Positions 1 to 7,803 of a DNA stretch of 11,981 nt are shown in pieces. How positions within the stretch are numbered: position 1 is the stretch's first letter; every line of letters begins with the position of its first letter. A program made the position numbers and the translations under genes. The notes beneath the pieces were generated by a model. That model made no database searches. It saw nothing but the letters and a program-made list of their open reading frames with translations, and was not told the origin of the DNA. This DNA comes from Rhodobiaceae bacterium (GTDB taxonomy: Bacteria; Pseudomonadota; Alphaproteobacteria; Parvibaculales; Parvibaculaceae), in the NCBI GenBank assembly GCA_002746275.1, contig NVWR01000006.1, positions 98 through 12,078 on the forward strand, read 5' to 3'.

Positions 1-325
<325 letters not shown>

Positions 326-326
326 C

Positions 327-373
327 TCTCATTTACCAATGTCCATCCAGTTTGGATGAACGGTTTAATGAGA
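327..373 (+). other. 23S-5S spacer fold, probable processing structure
   Basis: The spacer between 23S and 5S can fold. An outer stem pairs TCTCATT (327-333) with AATGAGA (367-373). ACC (335-337) can pair with GGT (362-364). An inner hairpin pairs CATCC (344-348) with GGATG (354-358). Spacer helices of this kind usually serve RNase-mediated release of 23S and 5S from the precursor. The pairing is visible in the sequence; the processing role is inferred from rRNA operons in general. Confidence 0.4.
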
Positions 374-429
374 ACGGTTTGATCAGAGAGATTGTCGTCA
401 CAAATATACTGATTGTTTTTGCCTTTTGC

Positions 430-549
430 TGACCTGGTGGTTATTGCGAGGGGCCTGCACCCGATCCCATCTCGAACTCGGCCGTGAAAACCCTCAGCGC
501 CGATGGTACTGCATCTTAAGGTGTGGGAGAGTAGGTCGCTGCCAGGTCT
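430..549 (+). rRNA. rrf: 5S ribosomal RNA
   Basis: This is a complete 5S rRNA of about 119-120 nt, the usual length. The terminal helix is formed by GACCTGG (431-437) and CCAGGTC (542-548). Internal conserved segments include CCCGATCCCATCTCGAACTCGG, GTGAAA, CAGCGCCGATGGTACTG and GGGAGAGTAGG, all in the expected order. It lies about 100 nt behind the 23S end, on the same strand, as the last gene of the rRNA operon. Exact mature ends may differ by one or two bases. Confidence 0.96.
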
Positions 550-622
550 GCAAAGGGCAGAGGCAAACAGATACGACGACAGATCAACACATTGTCTTGG
601 AACCCTTCTTTACACTGATACC

Positions 623-661
623 AAAACGCCGCTTGAGCTTTACCGCTCAGGCGGCGTTTTT
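623..661 (+). terminator. rRNA operon rho-independent terminator
   Basis: AAAACGCCGCTTGAGC (623-638) pairs with GCTCAGGCGGCGTTTT (645-660). This makes a 16-bp stem with one T-G wobble and a 6-nt loop (TTTACC), ending in a run of five T (657-661). It is the strongest hairpin in the window and sits about 75 nt after 5S, so it should end the rRNA transcript. Confidence 0.93.
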
Positions 662-691
662 GCGTTGTGGTGAAGGCGGAGCCTTTACGCC

Positions 692-710
692 TATAATTGG
701 GAGTTTCCCA
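692..710 (+). promoter_or_regulatory. Probable -10 element for the NDT/TIR-like gene
   Basis: A perfect TATAAT lies at 692-697, directly downstream of the rRNA terminator and 36 nt before the chosen ATG at 733. A small inverted repeat TGGGA-GTT-TCCCA (698-710) follows it. No good -35 hexamer is present at 16-18 nt spacing. The promoter is therefore either weak or dependent on something else. Its position also argues against translation starting at the in-frame TTG at 697, which falls inside the -10 box. Confidence 0.45.
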
Positions 711-732
711 CTCCGGAGGAGAGGCCACGCAG

Positions 733-1686
733 ATGAGACAGGGAAGATGTCCTATTTGGAGTACTGCTGCCCAGGTCAGCGATCCAGATGGAAGCGACGG
801 CACAAGGGTTTCGTCGGATAGGGCGGGCGGTAGGTATTTTCTGACCGGAACGACAGCTGAGTTACTTAAAGGCGTGGACCGCCTTTCCAAGGCGAAACTC
901 ACGACTTGGCTTATCTTGCAAAGGCGGCAGGGTGTCGAGGAACCGATAGTAGATTCAGATGTACTAGAGAGTCTCTCGGAGCGATCGCAATTGTCGGTGG
1001 TTGAGCGCCGCGATAGATTGTTGTTGAGATTGTGTGAAACCTCAATTGGCATAGGTGAAGGGATCAATTTTTCAGCGTCAAACGGCGAGAAAAACACTGA
1101 TTTTTTGGCACACACAGAATCTCTTGAGGTCCACGAACTCACGTACTTGTACGGTGCGCTTGAGGATATGAGGTTTGCCAAAACGAAACCCGGGAGCCGT
1201 GGGCGGATCACCGCACTTGGATACGAGTACGCCGATAGTCTCAGCAAGCGAGTGGTTCAAGTAGACCAAGCATTCATTGCGATGTGGTTCGACAAATCAA
1301 TGGATGACGTTTTCAAAAATGGGATCAGGGCGGGGGTGCGTCGTGCTGGGTATCGACCATTTCGAATTGATAGAAAACAGCACAACAACAAAATTGACGA
1401 TGAGATTGTTGCAGAAATTCGCCGGTCACGGTTCCTAGTGGTGGATTTTACTCAGGATGAAGGTAATGCGCGAGGTGGCGTCTACTACGAAGCGGGTTTT
1501 GCTCACGGTTTGAATATTCCCGTTATATTTACTTGTCGGGCTGATGCAATCGACTATGTCCATTTCGATACTCGGCAGTTCAACCACATTTTTTGGGAGA
1601 CGCCGGAAGATTTGGCCTCCCAACTGAGCCAGAGGATCAGCGCTACGATTGGGGACGGTCCGGGGAAGACTGCTCAAAGTAGTTAG
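733..1686 (+). CDS. Nucleoside 2-deoxyribosyltransferase/TIR-like domain protein with degenerate zinc ribbon
   Basis: This 317-residue protein has three visible parts. Residues 6-40 resemble the N-terminal zinc ribbon (CPxCG...CxxCG.Y.LTG) seen on related proteins, but only Cys6 remains (CPIWS, later VSSDRAGGRYFLTG). Residues ~45-175 are mostly helical and may be winged-helix-like (RITALGYEYADSL). Residues ~178-310 look like a Rossmann-type deoxyribosyltransferase/TIR-like fold. That part shows AFIAMWF (180-186), a RID turn (211-213), KIDDEIVAEIRRSRFLVVDFT with Asp238, and GGVYYEAGFAHGL with Glu253 where the family has its catalytic Glu. ATG 733 is chosen because GGAGGAG lies 11 nt upstream and the -10 box precedes it. 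Base composition looks more A/T-rich than in the flanking genes, which hints at acquisition. The substrate is unknown; NAD or nucleotide glycosidase activity, perhaps as a defence effector, is only inference. Confidence 0.72.
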   Translation: MRQGRCPIWSTAAQVSDPDGSDGTRVSSDRAGGRYFLTGTTAELLKGVDRLSKAKLTTWLILQRRQGVEEPIVDSDVLESLSERSQLSVVERRDRLLLRLCETSIGIGEGINFSASNGEKNTDFLAHTESLEVHELTYLYGALEDMRFAKTKPGSRGRITALGYEYADSLSKRVVQVDQAFIAMWFDKSMDDVFKNGIRAGVRRAGYRPFRIDRKQHNNKIDDEIVAEIRRSRFLVVDFTQDEGNARGGVYYEAGFAHGLNIPVIFTCRADAIDYVHFDTRQFNHIFWETPEDLASQLSQRISATIGDGPGKTAQSS

Positions 1687-1701
1687 GCTGAGGAGACCTA
1701 G

Positions 1702-1956
1702 GTGGAAGATTTGAAACTCACGTCAGAAGACAAAGCGCTGCTTGTGCCGAAGCTTGTCGACTATCTGGCTCGTGAGCTGGACGTGGAGGCGGGGCAGTTT
1801 GATGCGGAATTTCTGCTCGATTTTCTGACGAAGGAGGTCGGCGCGCTGCTCTACAACCGGGGACTGGCGGATGCCCATGCAGCTTTGGAAAAACATATTG
1901 AGGCGTTTGGCGAAGTGATCTATGCGCTGGAAAAAGATGTGGGTGAGCGGCGTTAG
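1702..1956 (+). CDS. DUF2164 family protein
   Basis: This 84-residue cytoplasmic, acidic, helical protein matches the DUF2164 pattern across its full length. Visible elements are an N-terminal LTSEDKALLVPKL helix, the hallmark QFDAEFLLDFLTKEVG (residues ~27-42), YNRGLADA (~51-58) and a C-terminal IYALEKDV helix. No biochemical function is established for the family as far as I know. The start is GTG at 1702 with AGGAG at 1691-1695, 6 nt upstream. The gene follows the NDT/TIR-like gene after only 15 nt, so the two are probably co-transcribed. It converges with the amidohydrolase, and the two stop codons interlock (TAG at 1954-1956 on plus, TAA read from 1955-1953 on minus). No terminator separates them. 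Confidence 0.85.
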   Translation: MEDLKLTSEDKALLVPKLVDYLARELDVEAGQFDAEFLLDFLTKEVGALLYNRGLADAHAALEKHIEAFGEVIYALEKDVGERR

Positions 1957-3419
1957 TTTGCAGGCTGTTCCAACAGCTGATCGAGCTGCGCGCGGGTCAG
2001 TACTTCACCCCGGATGATGACACTTTCAATCTGCTGCGTGTTCTCAATGTTTTCGAGCGGGTTGGCGTTGAGCAGGACCAGATCGCTGCTTTTTCCGACC
2101 TCGATGCTTCCCATCTCACCCTCCAATCCGAAAAACTCAGCCGGGCGCAAAGTTGCGCTGGCGAGGGCCTCTTGTGGGGTGAGGCCTGCTCTTACCAGCA
2201 TTTCCATTTCCAAATGCAGACTGAAGCCCGGTGTCAGAAGTCCGATAGGGGTGTCGGTTCCTGCCATGATGGGCACGTCGGCCTCGTGCAACTGTCCCAC
2301 CATGCTTAGCGACCAGTCGGCGAAGCCTGCGTAGGCGGGACTGATGGGCGTGTCCTTGGCCTTGTCGGCGGCCCTATTCCACCGAGCTGTGACAGTGGCT
2401 GGCAGATACTTGACTTGCTCGCGCCATTCGGGCCGCAGGAACTGCCGAAAGGCACCGCGTGTGTTGAGGGCGAGGGTCGGTGTCTGAAATATCCGGGCAT
2501 CCGCCAGCGTGGCAATCACGGTGGCGCATCGCTCTCGGTTCTGGGTGGTGAAGGCCACCGGGCGTTGTGCCCCGTGAATGTGGGACCGCAAAGCGCTGCC
2601 CTCTTCGGATGCACCCTCTTGCAGCATGGCTTTGCGTTCTTCCAGAAGCCGGTCCGCCTCTGATGAACAGGCAAGGCCAATGTTGCGCAGATGCTCCATG
2701 CCCCTGATCCCTGTGGCGGCGACGGCCTGCAAGCTCATGCCCAAAGGAATATGCGCTGTGACGGGAAGACCGTGGGCGGTTGCGCGGGTAACCAACGCTC
2801 TAAATGTGTCTGGCCGCAGCATCTCATAGGCCTTGATGAGGCTGGCCCCGGCTTCGGCAAGCTGATCTACGTGTGCCTCTGCTTGTGCGGGCGTGGCGGC
2901 GCCGATCGATATTTCTGGAAAGCGGGCGGGTGTCCCGTCATAGACACGGGGGACGCCGTCAATCAGCGGCCCTGCGAAATAGATGTCGGGGGCTCTGCTC
3001 CCCTGGGCTTGCGCGAAATCGCGCACAGCGATCATTTTGTCCAGCAGCCCGCCCGTGTCGCGAACGCGGGTAATGCCGTTGGCAACAAACAGCGCCAGGG
3101 CCCGGTTGCCGATTTCAGGATCATAGGTCAGGTGGACATGGGCATCCCACAGGGCGGGGATGAGAAATTTTCCGGTGCCGTCTATCGTGTCGACTGGGGC
3201 GAAGGTTGCAATGCTCCCGGTGTCGCCAATGGCACCAATCGTCTCATTGCCGATCAGGACGTCCTGGTGGGGCGTTGCTCCTGTAATGGGATCAATGATT
3301 GTGACGTTTTGGATCATCAGGCCGCTGGCCTGAGCGGGGGCTATGCCAAGTGCGAACAGCGAAACCGCGGTGACAACCAAATCGCGCAGGCCGCGCCTGA
3401 CAAAACCAGCCTCTGACAT
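1953..3419 (-). CDS. Exported imidazolonepropionase-like amidohydrolase
   Basis: This 488-residue metal-dependent hydrolase belongs to the amidohydrolase superfamily (COG1228-type, which includes prolidase-like and imidazolonepropionase-like enzymes). The ligand set is intact: H94-x-H96 (DAHVHL), Lys196 (LIKAYE, a possible carboxylated bridging lysine), His223 (AHIP), His243 (MEHL) and Asp389 (AGTDTP). The C-terminal return strands of the composite beta-sandwich are also present (GSIEVGKSSDLVLLNANP). Residues 1-31 look like a signal peptide ending in A-Q-A (cleavage after 31), so it probably acts in the periplasm. Arg8-Arg9 raise a weak possibility of Tat export. The start at 3419 is chosen for this leader and a purine-rich GGGGGATGA just upstream; the frame stays open further upstream but codes for implausible protein. 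Related enzymes cleave dipeptides or cyclic amides, but the substrate here is unknown. Confidence 0.86.
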   Translation of the reverse strand: MSEAGFVRRGLRDLVVTAVSLFALGIAPAQASGLMIQNVTIIDPITGATPHQDVLIGNETIGAIGDTGSIATFAPVDTIDGTGKFLIPALWDAHVHLTYDPEIGNRALALFVANGITRVRDTGGLLDKMIAVRDFAQAQGSRAPDIYFAGPLIDGVPRVYDGTPARFPEISIGAATPAQAEAHVDQLAEAGASLIKAYEMLRPDTFRALVTRATAHGLPVTAHIPLGMSLQAVAATGIRGMEHLRNIGLACSSEADRLLEERKAMLQEGASEEGSALRSHIHGAQRPVAFTTQNRERCATVIATLADARIFQTPTLALNTRGAFRQFLRPEWREQVKYLPATVTARWNRAADKAKDTPISPAYAGFADWSLSMVGQLHEADVPIMAGTDTPIGLLTPGFSLHLEMEMLVRAGLTPQEALASATLRPAEFFGLEGEMGSIEVGKSSDLVLLNANPLENIENTQQIESVIIRGEVLTRAQLDQLLEQPAN

Positions 3420-3442
3420 CACTTCATCCCCCAATGTTGTGC

Positions 3443-3464
3443 GCCCATCTTCGGCGGGATGGGC
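3443..3464 (-). promoter_or_regulatory. Inverted repeat in the amidohydrolase leader
   Basis: GCCCATC (3443-3449) and GATGGGC (3458-3464) form a perfect 7-bp inverted repeat. It lies 24 nt upstream of the amidohydrolase start, within the 235-bp divergent region shared with the thioesterase gene. It could be an mRNA leader hairpin or an operator. No convincing -35/-10 pair was recognised in this region for either gene. Confidence 0.35.
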
Positions 3465-3654
3465 GGGAGATGCAAACCGGCGTCTCAAATGCAAAGGGTA
3501 ACAGCGCGTGTCCACTGGCTGATATCCTCCTCCATTTGTATGTATGCACAACCAAAGTAGATGAACAGGTTTCAGGGAGGGTGAATTTTGCGCGTTTGTC
3601 GTGTGAAGGTGTGTGGGACAGGTTGGGTCGATCAGAAAACATCTTGAGGCTGAC

Positions 3655-4080
3655 ATGACCCAAATACCTGAGGGCTTTGAACCCCATTTCCGCAAGAGCC
3701 CCCTGACCAACCCATGGGAACCGCTCTACTCCAAAACAACCAAGGAGGCTGTTGTCCTCGGGTTCGTTGCCAGTGAGCAGCACACAAATTCCCGCGGGTT
3801 TGTGCATGGCGGATTGCTGTCTGCTCTTTGTGACAATGCAATGGGCCTGTCCTGTGCCGTTCAACATGATGTGGTTGGCGGGCTGGTAACGGTCAATCTC
3901 AGTATTGATTTTCTCGGGACCGCACGCCTTGGACAATGGCTTGAGATCAATTCCACCTTCACCCACACCGGCCGAACGCTCGATTTTGCTCAGGCGTTTG
4001 TGAGCGCAGATGGTGACGTTTGTGCACGTGCAAATGCGATGTTCCGGGTGCTGCCGATGACAGATGATCGTAGGCGGTAG
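3655..4080 (+). CDS. PaaI-family hotdog-fold thioesterase
   Basis: This 141-residue protein has the length and layout of a single hotdog domain of the PaaI/4HBT group, which hydrolyses acyl-CoA or aryl-CoA thioesters in the cytoplasm. The active-site region is Asn45...GFVHGGLLSALCDNAMG, with the H51-G52-G53 oxyanion turn and Asp60 on the central helix as the likely catalytic acid. The following strands VTVNLSIDFLGTA and AQAFVSADGDVCARANAMFRV complete the fold. ATG 3655 is preferred because GAGG (3646-3649) lies 5 nt upstream; an in-frame GTG at 3613 adds 14 residues that do not look conserved. It diverges from the amidohydrolase. No terminator is evident after it. The natural thioester is not predictable from sequence. 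Confidence 0.87.
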   Translation: MTQIPEGFEPHFRKSPLTNPWEPLYSKTTKEAVVLGFVASEQHTNSRGFVHGGLLSALCDNAMGLSCAVQHDVVGGLVTVNLSIDFLGTARLGQWLEINSTFTHTGRTLDFAQAFVSADGDVCARANAMFRVLPMTDDRRR

Positions 4081-4343
4081 GCGTCTCCATCCGACTCTTA
4101 GTCTCACTGGACAGAGGATTACTCGGCTTGTCTAAGGCCCTGCGTTTCATAGTGTTTTCGATTACCCCTAAACATTCTCCGGTCTCTTTAGTCATTTTTC
4201 ATACTCCGCTGACAGAATGGCCTTTAGTGGTTAGGGACTTTTGGGGAACGCACGCGACCAACCAAGAACAGTGATTTCCGTATGGGATATCTGTGTGCGG
4301 ATGGTGAAATGTGGGGTCCTAGAAAAATTTGGAGGGTGGAAAA

Positions 4344-4868
4344 GTGGCATCAGCGGGACGTGAGGTCTTTTTTGATAAAGACGAGCTCATTGTCAGTAAG
4401 ACGAACCTTAAGGGTCATCTTACCTATATGAACCATACATTTTTGGACATTGCGGGCTACACGGAAGCCGAAGTTATCGGTAAGCCGCACAATGTCATCC
4501 GGCATCCTGATATGCCCCGGTGTGTGTTCAAGCTTCTCTGGGACAAACTGCAGAGCGGTAGCGAAATTTTCGCGTATGTCGTCAATGTGACGAAGAACGG
4601 TGACTATTATTGGGTCATCGCGCACGTCACGCCGAGCTACGGAAGCAATGGCGAAGTGGTTGGGTATCATTCAACGCGCCGTGTGCCCAATCCGCAAACC
4701 ATCCAACAGGTGATCATTCCTCTCTATAAGGATTTGAAAACCATCGAAGACAGTTTTGGCAACCGTAAGGATGGCCTGGCAGCGTCCTTTCAGAAGCTTT
4801 TGGACGTCCTTTCCGAAAAGGAACTGGAGTACGACGAGTTCATCGCGCAACTGGAAAAAGCAGCCTGA
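4344..4868 (+). CDS. Aer-like stand-alone PAS sensor protein
   Basis: This 174-residue soluble protein carries one PAS domain (about residues 10-115) of the aerotaxis-receptor Aer type. The diagnostic stretch is [21 protein letters not shown] (38-58), followed by KNGDYYWV (84-91) and a [11 protein letters not shown] strand. In Aer this motif lines the FAD pocket used to sense redox state, so FAD binding is likely here but not proven. Residues ~118-174 are helical and may be the output or dimerisation segment. There is no transmembrane segment, HAMP or signalling domain; these lie in the next gene. Start GTG 4344 is preferred, with GGAGG (4331-4335) 8 nt upstream; an in-frame TTG at 4329 overlaps that ribosome site. 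The stop is 11 nt before the chemoreceptor gene, which indicates one operon. Confidence 0.87.
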   Translation: MASAGREVFFDKDELIVSKTNLKGHLTYMNHTFLDIAGYTEAEVIGKPHNVIRHPDMPRCVFKLLWDKLQSGSEIFAYVVNVTKNGDYYWVIAHVTPSYGSNGEVVGYHSTRRVPNPQTIQQVIIPLYKDLKTIEDSFGNRKDGLAASFQKLLDVLSEKELEYDEFIAQLEKAA

Positions 4869-4879
4869 GGGGTAGAATT

Positions 4880-6031
4880 ATGTTTGGATTTTTGAAGAAA
4901 AATGGCCAGGACGGGCAGAACGCTTCCTCCGGTGCAGAAACAACAGTCAACAAGATTGATGAAGCGATCGCTGTCTGCGGCCGGGTTGCTAACGGTGACT
5001 TTGAGGCACGTGTTCTTGATATTCCGGAAGAAGCGGGAAGAGAACGTGACCTGTGTTTGAAGCTCAACGAGCTAATTGACAGGACAGACGCCTACATTCG
5101 CGAGTCCACGGCGTGTCTGGGATATATGGAACAGAACCAGTATTTCCGTCGGATCAGTGAGACCGGCATGCTGGGTGCCTATCGGACCGCGGCACAGACG
5201 ATCAACAAAGCTGCTGATGGCATCGAAACGATGATGGGCGACTTCGGCACATTGGCGGATTCTCTATCTAAATCGTCCGAGGTTTTGAAGACCAACGCAG
5301 ACGATATGATGCAGAGCACGGATCTAACGGGAGAGAGAGCGACGTCGGTTGCGGCGGGTGCTGAGGAGGCCCTCACGAATGTGCAGACTGTTGCGGCCAC
5401 CGCTGAGGAGTTGAATTCTTCGGTTGAAGAGATTAACCGACAGGTTGTTCAGTCAACTCAGATGACGTCGAGCGTGGAAGAAGAAAGCAAAAAGGTTGGT
5501 GCTGCTATTGGGGATCTTTCGCAGACGTCAGATCAGATTGGCGCCATTGTCGAGCTGATTAGCGGTATTGCGGCTCAGACCAATTTGCTGGCGCTGAATG
5601 CGACGATTGAAGCGGCTCGTGCAGGAGAGGCCGGGAAGGGCTTTGCTGTTGTGGCCAGTGAGGTGAAAGATCTGGCGTCTCAAACAGCTAAGGCGACTGA
5701 AGAGATCGAAACCCAGGTTACTGCTGTTCAGGACGTGACAAAACGTGCGGTCTCCTCAATTACTGAGGTTACTGACATGATCGGAAAACTGAATGAGATT
5801 TCCGGTGCGATCGCTGCCGCTGTTGAAGAACAGGGTGCGGCGACTACCGAGATCGCGCGCAGCATGGGGGAAGCCTCCAAAGGTGTGCAGGATATTTCAG
5901 AGGGGATCACTTCCGTCTCGCAAAATGTTCAGGAAGTGAACGTGAGTTCTGGGGAGGTTCAGAAAATCTCAGAAGAATTGTCCTCTTATGCTGCGGCATT
6001 GAAGAAAAATCTTGAGAAAAAATCCGCATAG
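4880..6031 (+). CDS. Cytoplasmic methyl-accepting chemotaxis protein
   Basis: This 383-residue chemoreceptor has no membrane segment. Residues ~25-78 ([10 protein letters not shown]...[15 protein letters not shown]) and ~80-120 ([24 protein letters not shown]) look like two successive HAMP-type repeats, typical of soluble alphaproteobacterial receptors. From ~125 onward it is a long antiparallel coiled coil. The hairpin tip [20 protein letters not shown] (230-249) and [15 protein letters not shown] are the binding surface for CheW and CheA. Paired Glu/Gln-rich helices such as [13 protein letters not shown] (173-185) and [15 protein letters not shown] (312-326) are probable methylation sites. 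No C-terminal CheR-tethering pentapeptide is seen. GAGGGG (4867-4872) precedes the ATG by 7 nt. With the PAS gene upstream it forms what looks like a split Aer receptor. A terminator follows. Confidence 0.94.
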   Translation: MFGFLKKNGQDGQNASSGAETTVNKIDEAIAVCGRVANGDFEARVLDIPEEAGRERDLCLKLNELIDRTDAYIRESTACLGYMEQNQYFRRISETGMLGAYRTAAQTINKAADGIETMMGDFGTLADSLSKSSEVLKTNADDMMQSTDLTGERATSVAAGAEEALTNVQTVAATAEELNSSVEEINRQVVQSTQMTSSVEEESKKVGAAIGDLSQTSDQIGAIVELISGIAAQTNLLALNATIEAARAGEAGKGFAVVASEVKDLASQTAKATEEIETQVTAVQDVTKRAVSSITEVTDMIGKLNEISGAIAAAVEEQGAATTEIARSMGEASKGVQDISEGITSVSQNVQEVNVSSGEVQKISEELSSYAAALKKNLEKKSA

Positions 6032-6073
6032 AAAATGACATTGCCCCCTGTTGGGAGGCGTTGAAAAGACAGG

Positions 6074-6107
6074 CCACCCTCGGACTATGTTCGGGGGTGG
6101 TTTTTTT
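6074..6107 (+). terminator. Rho-independent terminator after the chemoreceptor
   Basis: CCACCCTCGG (6074-6083) pairs with TCGGGGGTGG (6091-6100), a 10-bp stem with two G-T wobbles and a 7-nt loop, followed by seven T (6101-6107). It closes the PAS/chemoreceptor unit. The minus-strand wax ester synthase also ends nearby at 6145. The reverse direction has only a weak T-rich tail, so its use from that side is uncertain. Confidence 0.88.
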
Positions 6108-6144
6108 GTACCTGCGTGCCCGTATCTCGAACGACAAGCGGTGC

Positions 6145-7698
6145 CTATCGGGACGCTTTGCTGCTTTTTCGTTTTGACGGCGCTTTTGGCGGGGTTGTTT
6201 TTGCTTTGGTCGAAGGTTTTTTGCGGGTGGTCTTTGCGCCTGCCTTCGCTGCGGTTTTTCTGCGGGACTTAACACGCGCGGTGATGCGGGCAACGTCAGC
6301 GTCTAGCAAGGCGCTGGACGCGGTGTCGAGTTCGTTAAAAGCGTCGACCATGTAGGTTGCGATTTTACCGAGGTCGAGAACGGCCTCGTGTGCAGCGATC
6401 AGGCCAAAGTCGAGACTGTCCTCGCGGGATAGGACCGTAATGTTGAACCCCTGATAGTCGATCACGACGGACACCGGAAAGATGGCTGCCAGTTTGGCGT
6501 CCCCAAGATAGAGAGCCTCTCGCGGTCCGGGTACATTGGAGACCACAACATTAGCCGGGGGCATGGCGATGTCACCTGCGCCCACCAGTTGGGGCAGAAT
6601 GGCAGACAGCCCAAAGATGGTTGCGTAGTTTTGAGCTGCGGCGGCGCTCATCTCGCTGATTTTTTTCTTCTCGCGGGTGGCCCATGTCGAAATTGTGCGC
6701 AAGCGCTCCACAGGATCTGCGACATCTGATGCCAGTGTGGCCACAAACAGAGAAATGTTGTTGCCTGCCTGTTCAGCGTTTGCGGCACGAACCGAAACTG
6801 GACAGTTGGCAAGAACCGGTTTGGCGGGAAGGGCATCTATGTCGGCCAGATAGCGCCGGATGGCACCGCCACTGATCGCAAGCACCACATCATTTACCGT
6901 GGCGCCATAATCCTTCGCGATTTCCTTCGTACGGCTAAGGGGAATGGAAAAGACTTCAAGATGGCGGTGTCGCGCGATGGGCACATTGAAAGGTGTCTTG
7001 GGGGCTTGGGAGCGCCCGAATGAAGGCATGTGCCCTTTTGCAAGTTGGTTGAGCTCCTTGCGCAAGAAGCTCCCTGTCAGTTGCTGCAGAGAACTAATTT
7101 GTGCGAGCGCTTCATCTGCGCGGTGACGCCAGGCCTTGAACAAGGTCTCGGCCTCTGTTGGGCGTTGTTTTCGGGCGGGCAGGCGCCAGATTGGATCAAG
7201 AGCCCCGCCCGTGCTCTTTTTTGATGACAGTGCCTTTGCGATCATCGACATGCCGGCAACACCGTCGATCAGGGCATGGTGTGTCTTGAAATAGACCGCC
7301 ACCCGGTTTCCTTCCAGGCCGTCAATGAAGTAGAGCTCCCAAAGAGGACGCGTGCGATCGAGCAAGGGGACGTGGAGGCGTTCGATCTGCCTCATCAGCT
7401 GGCTCATATCTCCTGGAGCGGGGAGTGCGATGAAACGTACGTGGTAATCAAGATCGACTTGCTCGTCCTCAACCCAGCTCGGCCATACTTCCAGCTTGCT
7501 CCAGTCGGAGTGCAATTTCTGGTTGAAGGGCGCTGACGGAGCCAGATTGCCAAAGCGCTTCATCAGTTTGGGGAAGAAATCCCGGCGCTCCTGATATTTC
7601 TTCGGCAAGTCGAAAATCTGAACACTGGCGATATGCATAGGGCAGTCGATGCTCTCGGCCTGCAAAAATGCCGCGTCTTGGACACTTAGACGTCTCAT
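6145..7698 (-). CDS. Wax ester synthase/diacylglycerol acyltransferase (WS/DGAT) with basic C-terminal tail
   Basis: This 517-residue enzyme would transfer acyl groups from acyl-CoA to fatty alcohols (wax esters) or diacylglycerol (triacylglycerol), on membranes or lipid bodies. The family signatures are present: LSVQDAAFLQAES at the N terminus, PLWELYFIDGL (118-128), the catalytic HHALIDG (His140-His141...Asp145-Gly146) and NVPGPREALYLGD (388-400). Length up to about residue 470 fits the family. Residues ~474-517 are an added Lys/Arg/Ala/Pro/Ser/Thr-rich tail (KTAAKAGAKTTRKK, KAPSKRKSSKASR) resembling histone-H1-like or PHB-granule-protein tails. ATG 7698 is supported by GGGGAGG 7-8 nt upstream. 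It diverges from the ferredoxin-CYP153 operon across a shared regulatory region, which fits a role in storing products of alkane oxidation. Confidence 0.93.
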   Translation of the reverse strand: MRRLSVQDAAFLQAESIDCPMHIASVQIFDLPKKYQERRDFFPKLMKRFGNLAPSAPFNQKLHSDWSKLEVWPSWVEDEQVDLDYHVRFIALPAPGDMSQLMRQIERLHVPLLDRTRPLWELYFIDGLEGNRVAVYFKTHHALIDGVAGMSMIAKALSSKKSTGGALDPIWRLPARKQRPTEAETLFKAWRHRADEALAQISSLQQLTGSFLRKELNQLAKGHMPSFGRSQAPKTPFNVPIARHRHLEVFSIPLSRTKEIAKDYGATVNDVVLAISGGAIRRYLADIDALPAKPVLANCPVSVRAANAEQAGNNISLFVATLASDVADPVERLRTISTWATREKKKISEMSAAAAQNYATIFGLSAILPQLVGAGDIAMPPANVVVSNVPGPREALYLGDAKLAAIFPVSVVIDYQGFNITVLSREDSLDFGLIAAHEAVLDLGKIATYMVDAFNELDTASSALLDADVARITARVKSRRKTAAKAGAKTTRKKPSTKAKTTPPKAPSKRKSSKASR

Positions 7699-7803
7699 GT
7701 CGTTCCTCCCCGAAACTCATGTGTTCGGGAAGTATGTGCGAGGAATGTCTCTCCGTCAGCCCCAAATGCTGAGGATGGTTGGTCCGTGGCGCTGGAGCGG
7801 GTG

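Noticed and set aside
426..821. 131-codon open frame across 5S and the rRNA terminator
   Set aside because: It overlaps 5S rRNA and a strong terminator, has no family resemblance, and its far end overlaps the better-supported gene at 733.
516..1247. 243-codon minus-strand frame opposite the NDT/TIR-like gene
   Set aside because: Its translation is Ser/Arg-rich without domains, it covers the terminator and 5S end, and the plus-strand frame has recognisable motifs and a ribosome site.
2691..3416. 241-codon plus-strand frame inside the amidohydrolase
   Set aside because: It is antisense to an intact enzyme with all metal ligands, and its Gly/Cys-rich translation matches no family I recognise.
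3420..3710. Upstream extension of the amidohydrolase frame to 3710
   Set aside because: It would put about 97 low-quality residues in front of a clear signal peptide and run through the divergent gene's start.
3424..4107. 227-codon minus-strand frame opposite the thioesterase
   Set aside because: The hotdog thioesterase on the plus strand accounts for the coding signal, and the antisense product has no motif.
4081..4343. Promoter for the PAS/chemoreceptor operon
   Set aside because: A CTGACA-like hexamer near 4210 has no acceptable -10 at 16-18 nt, and no sigma54 or flagellar sigma pattern was convincing. I see nothing firm in this 263-base gap.
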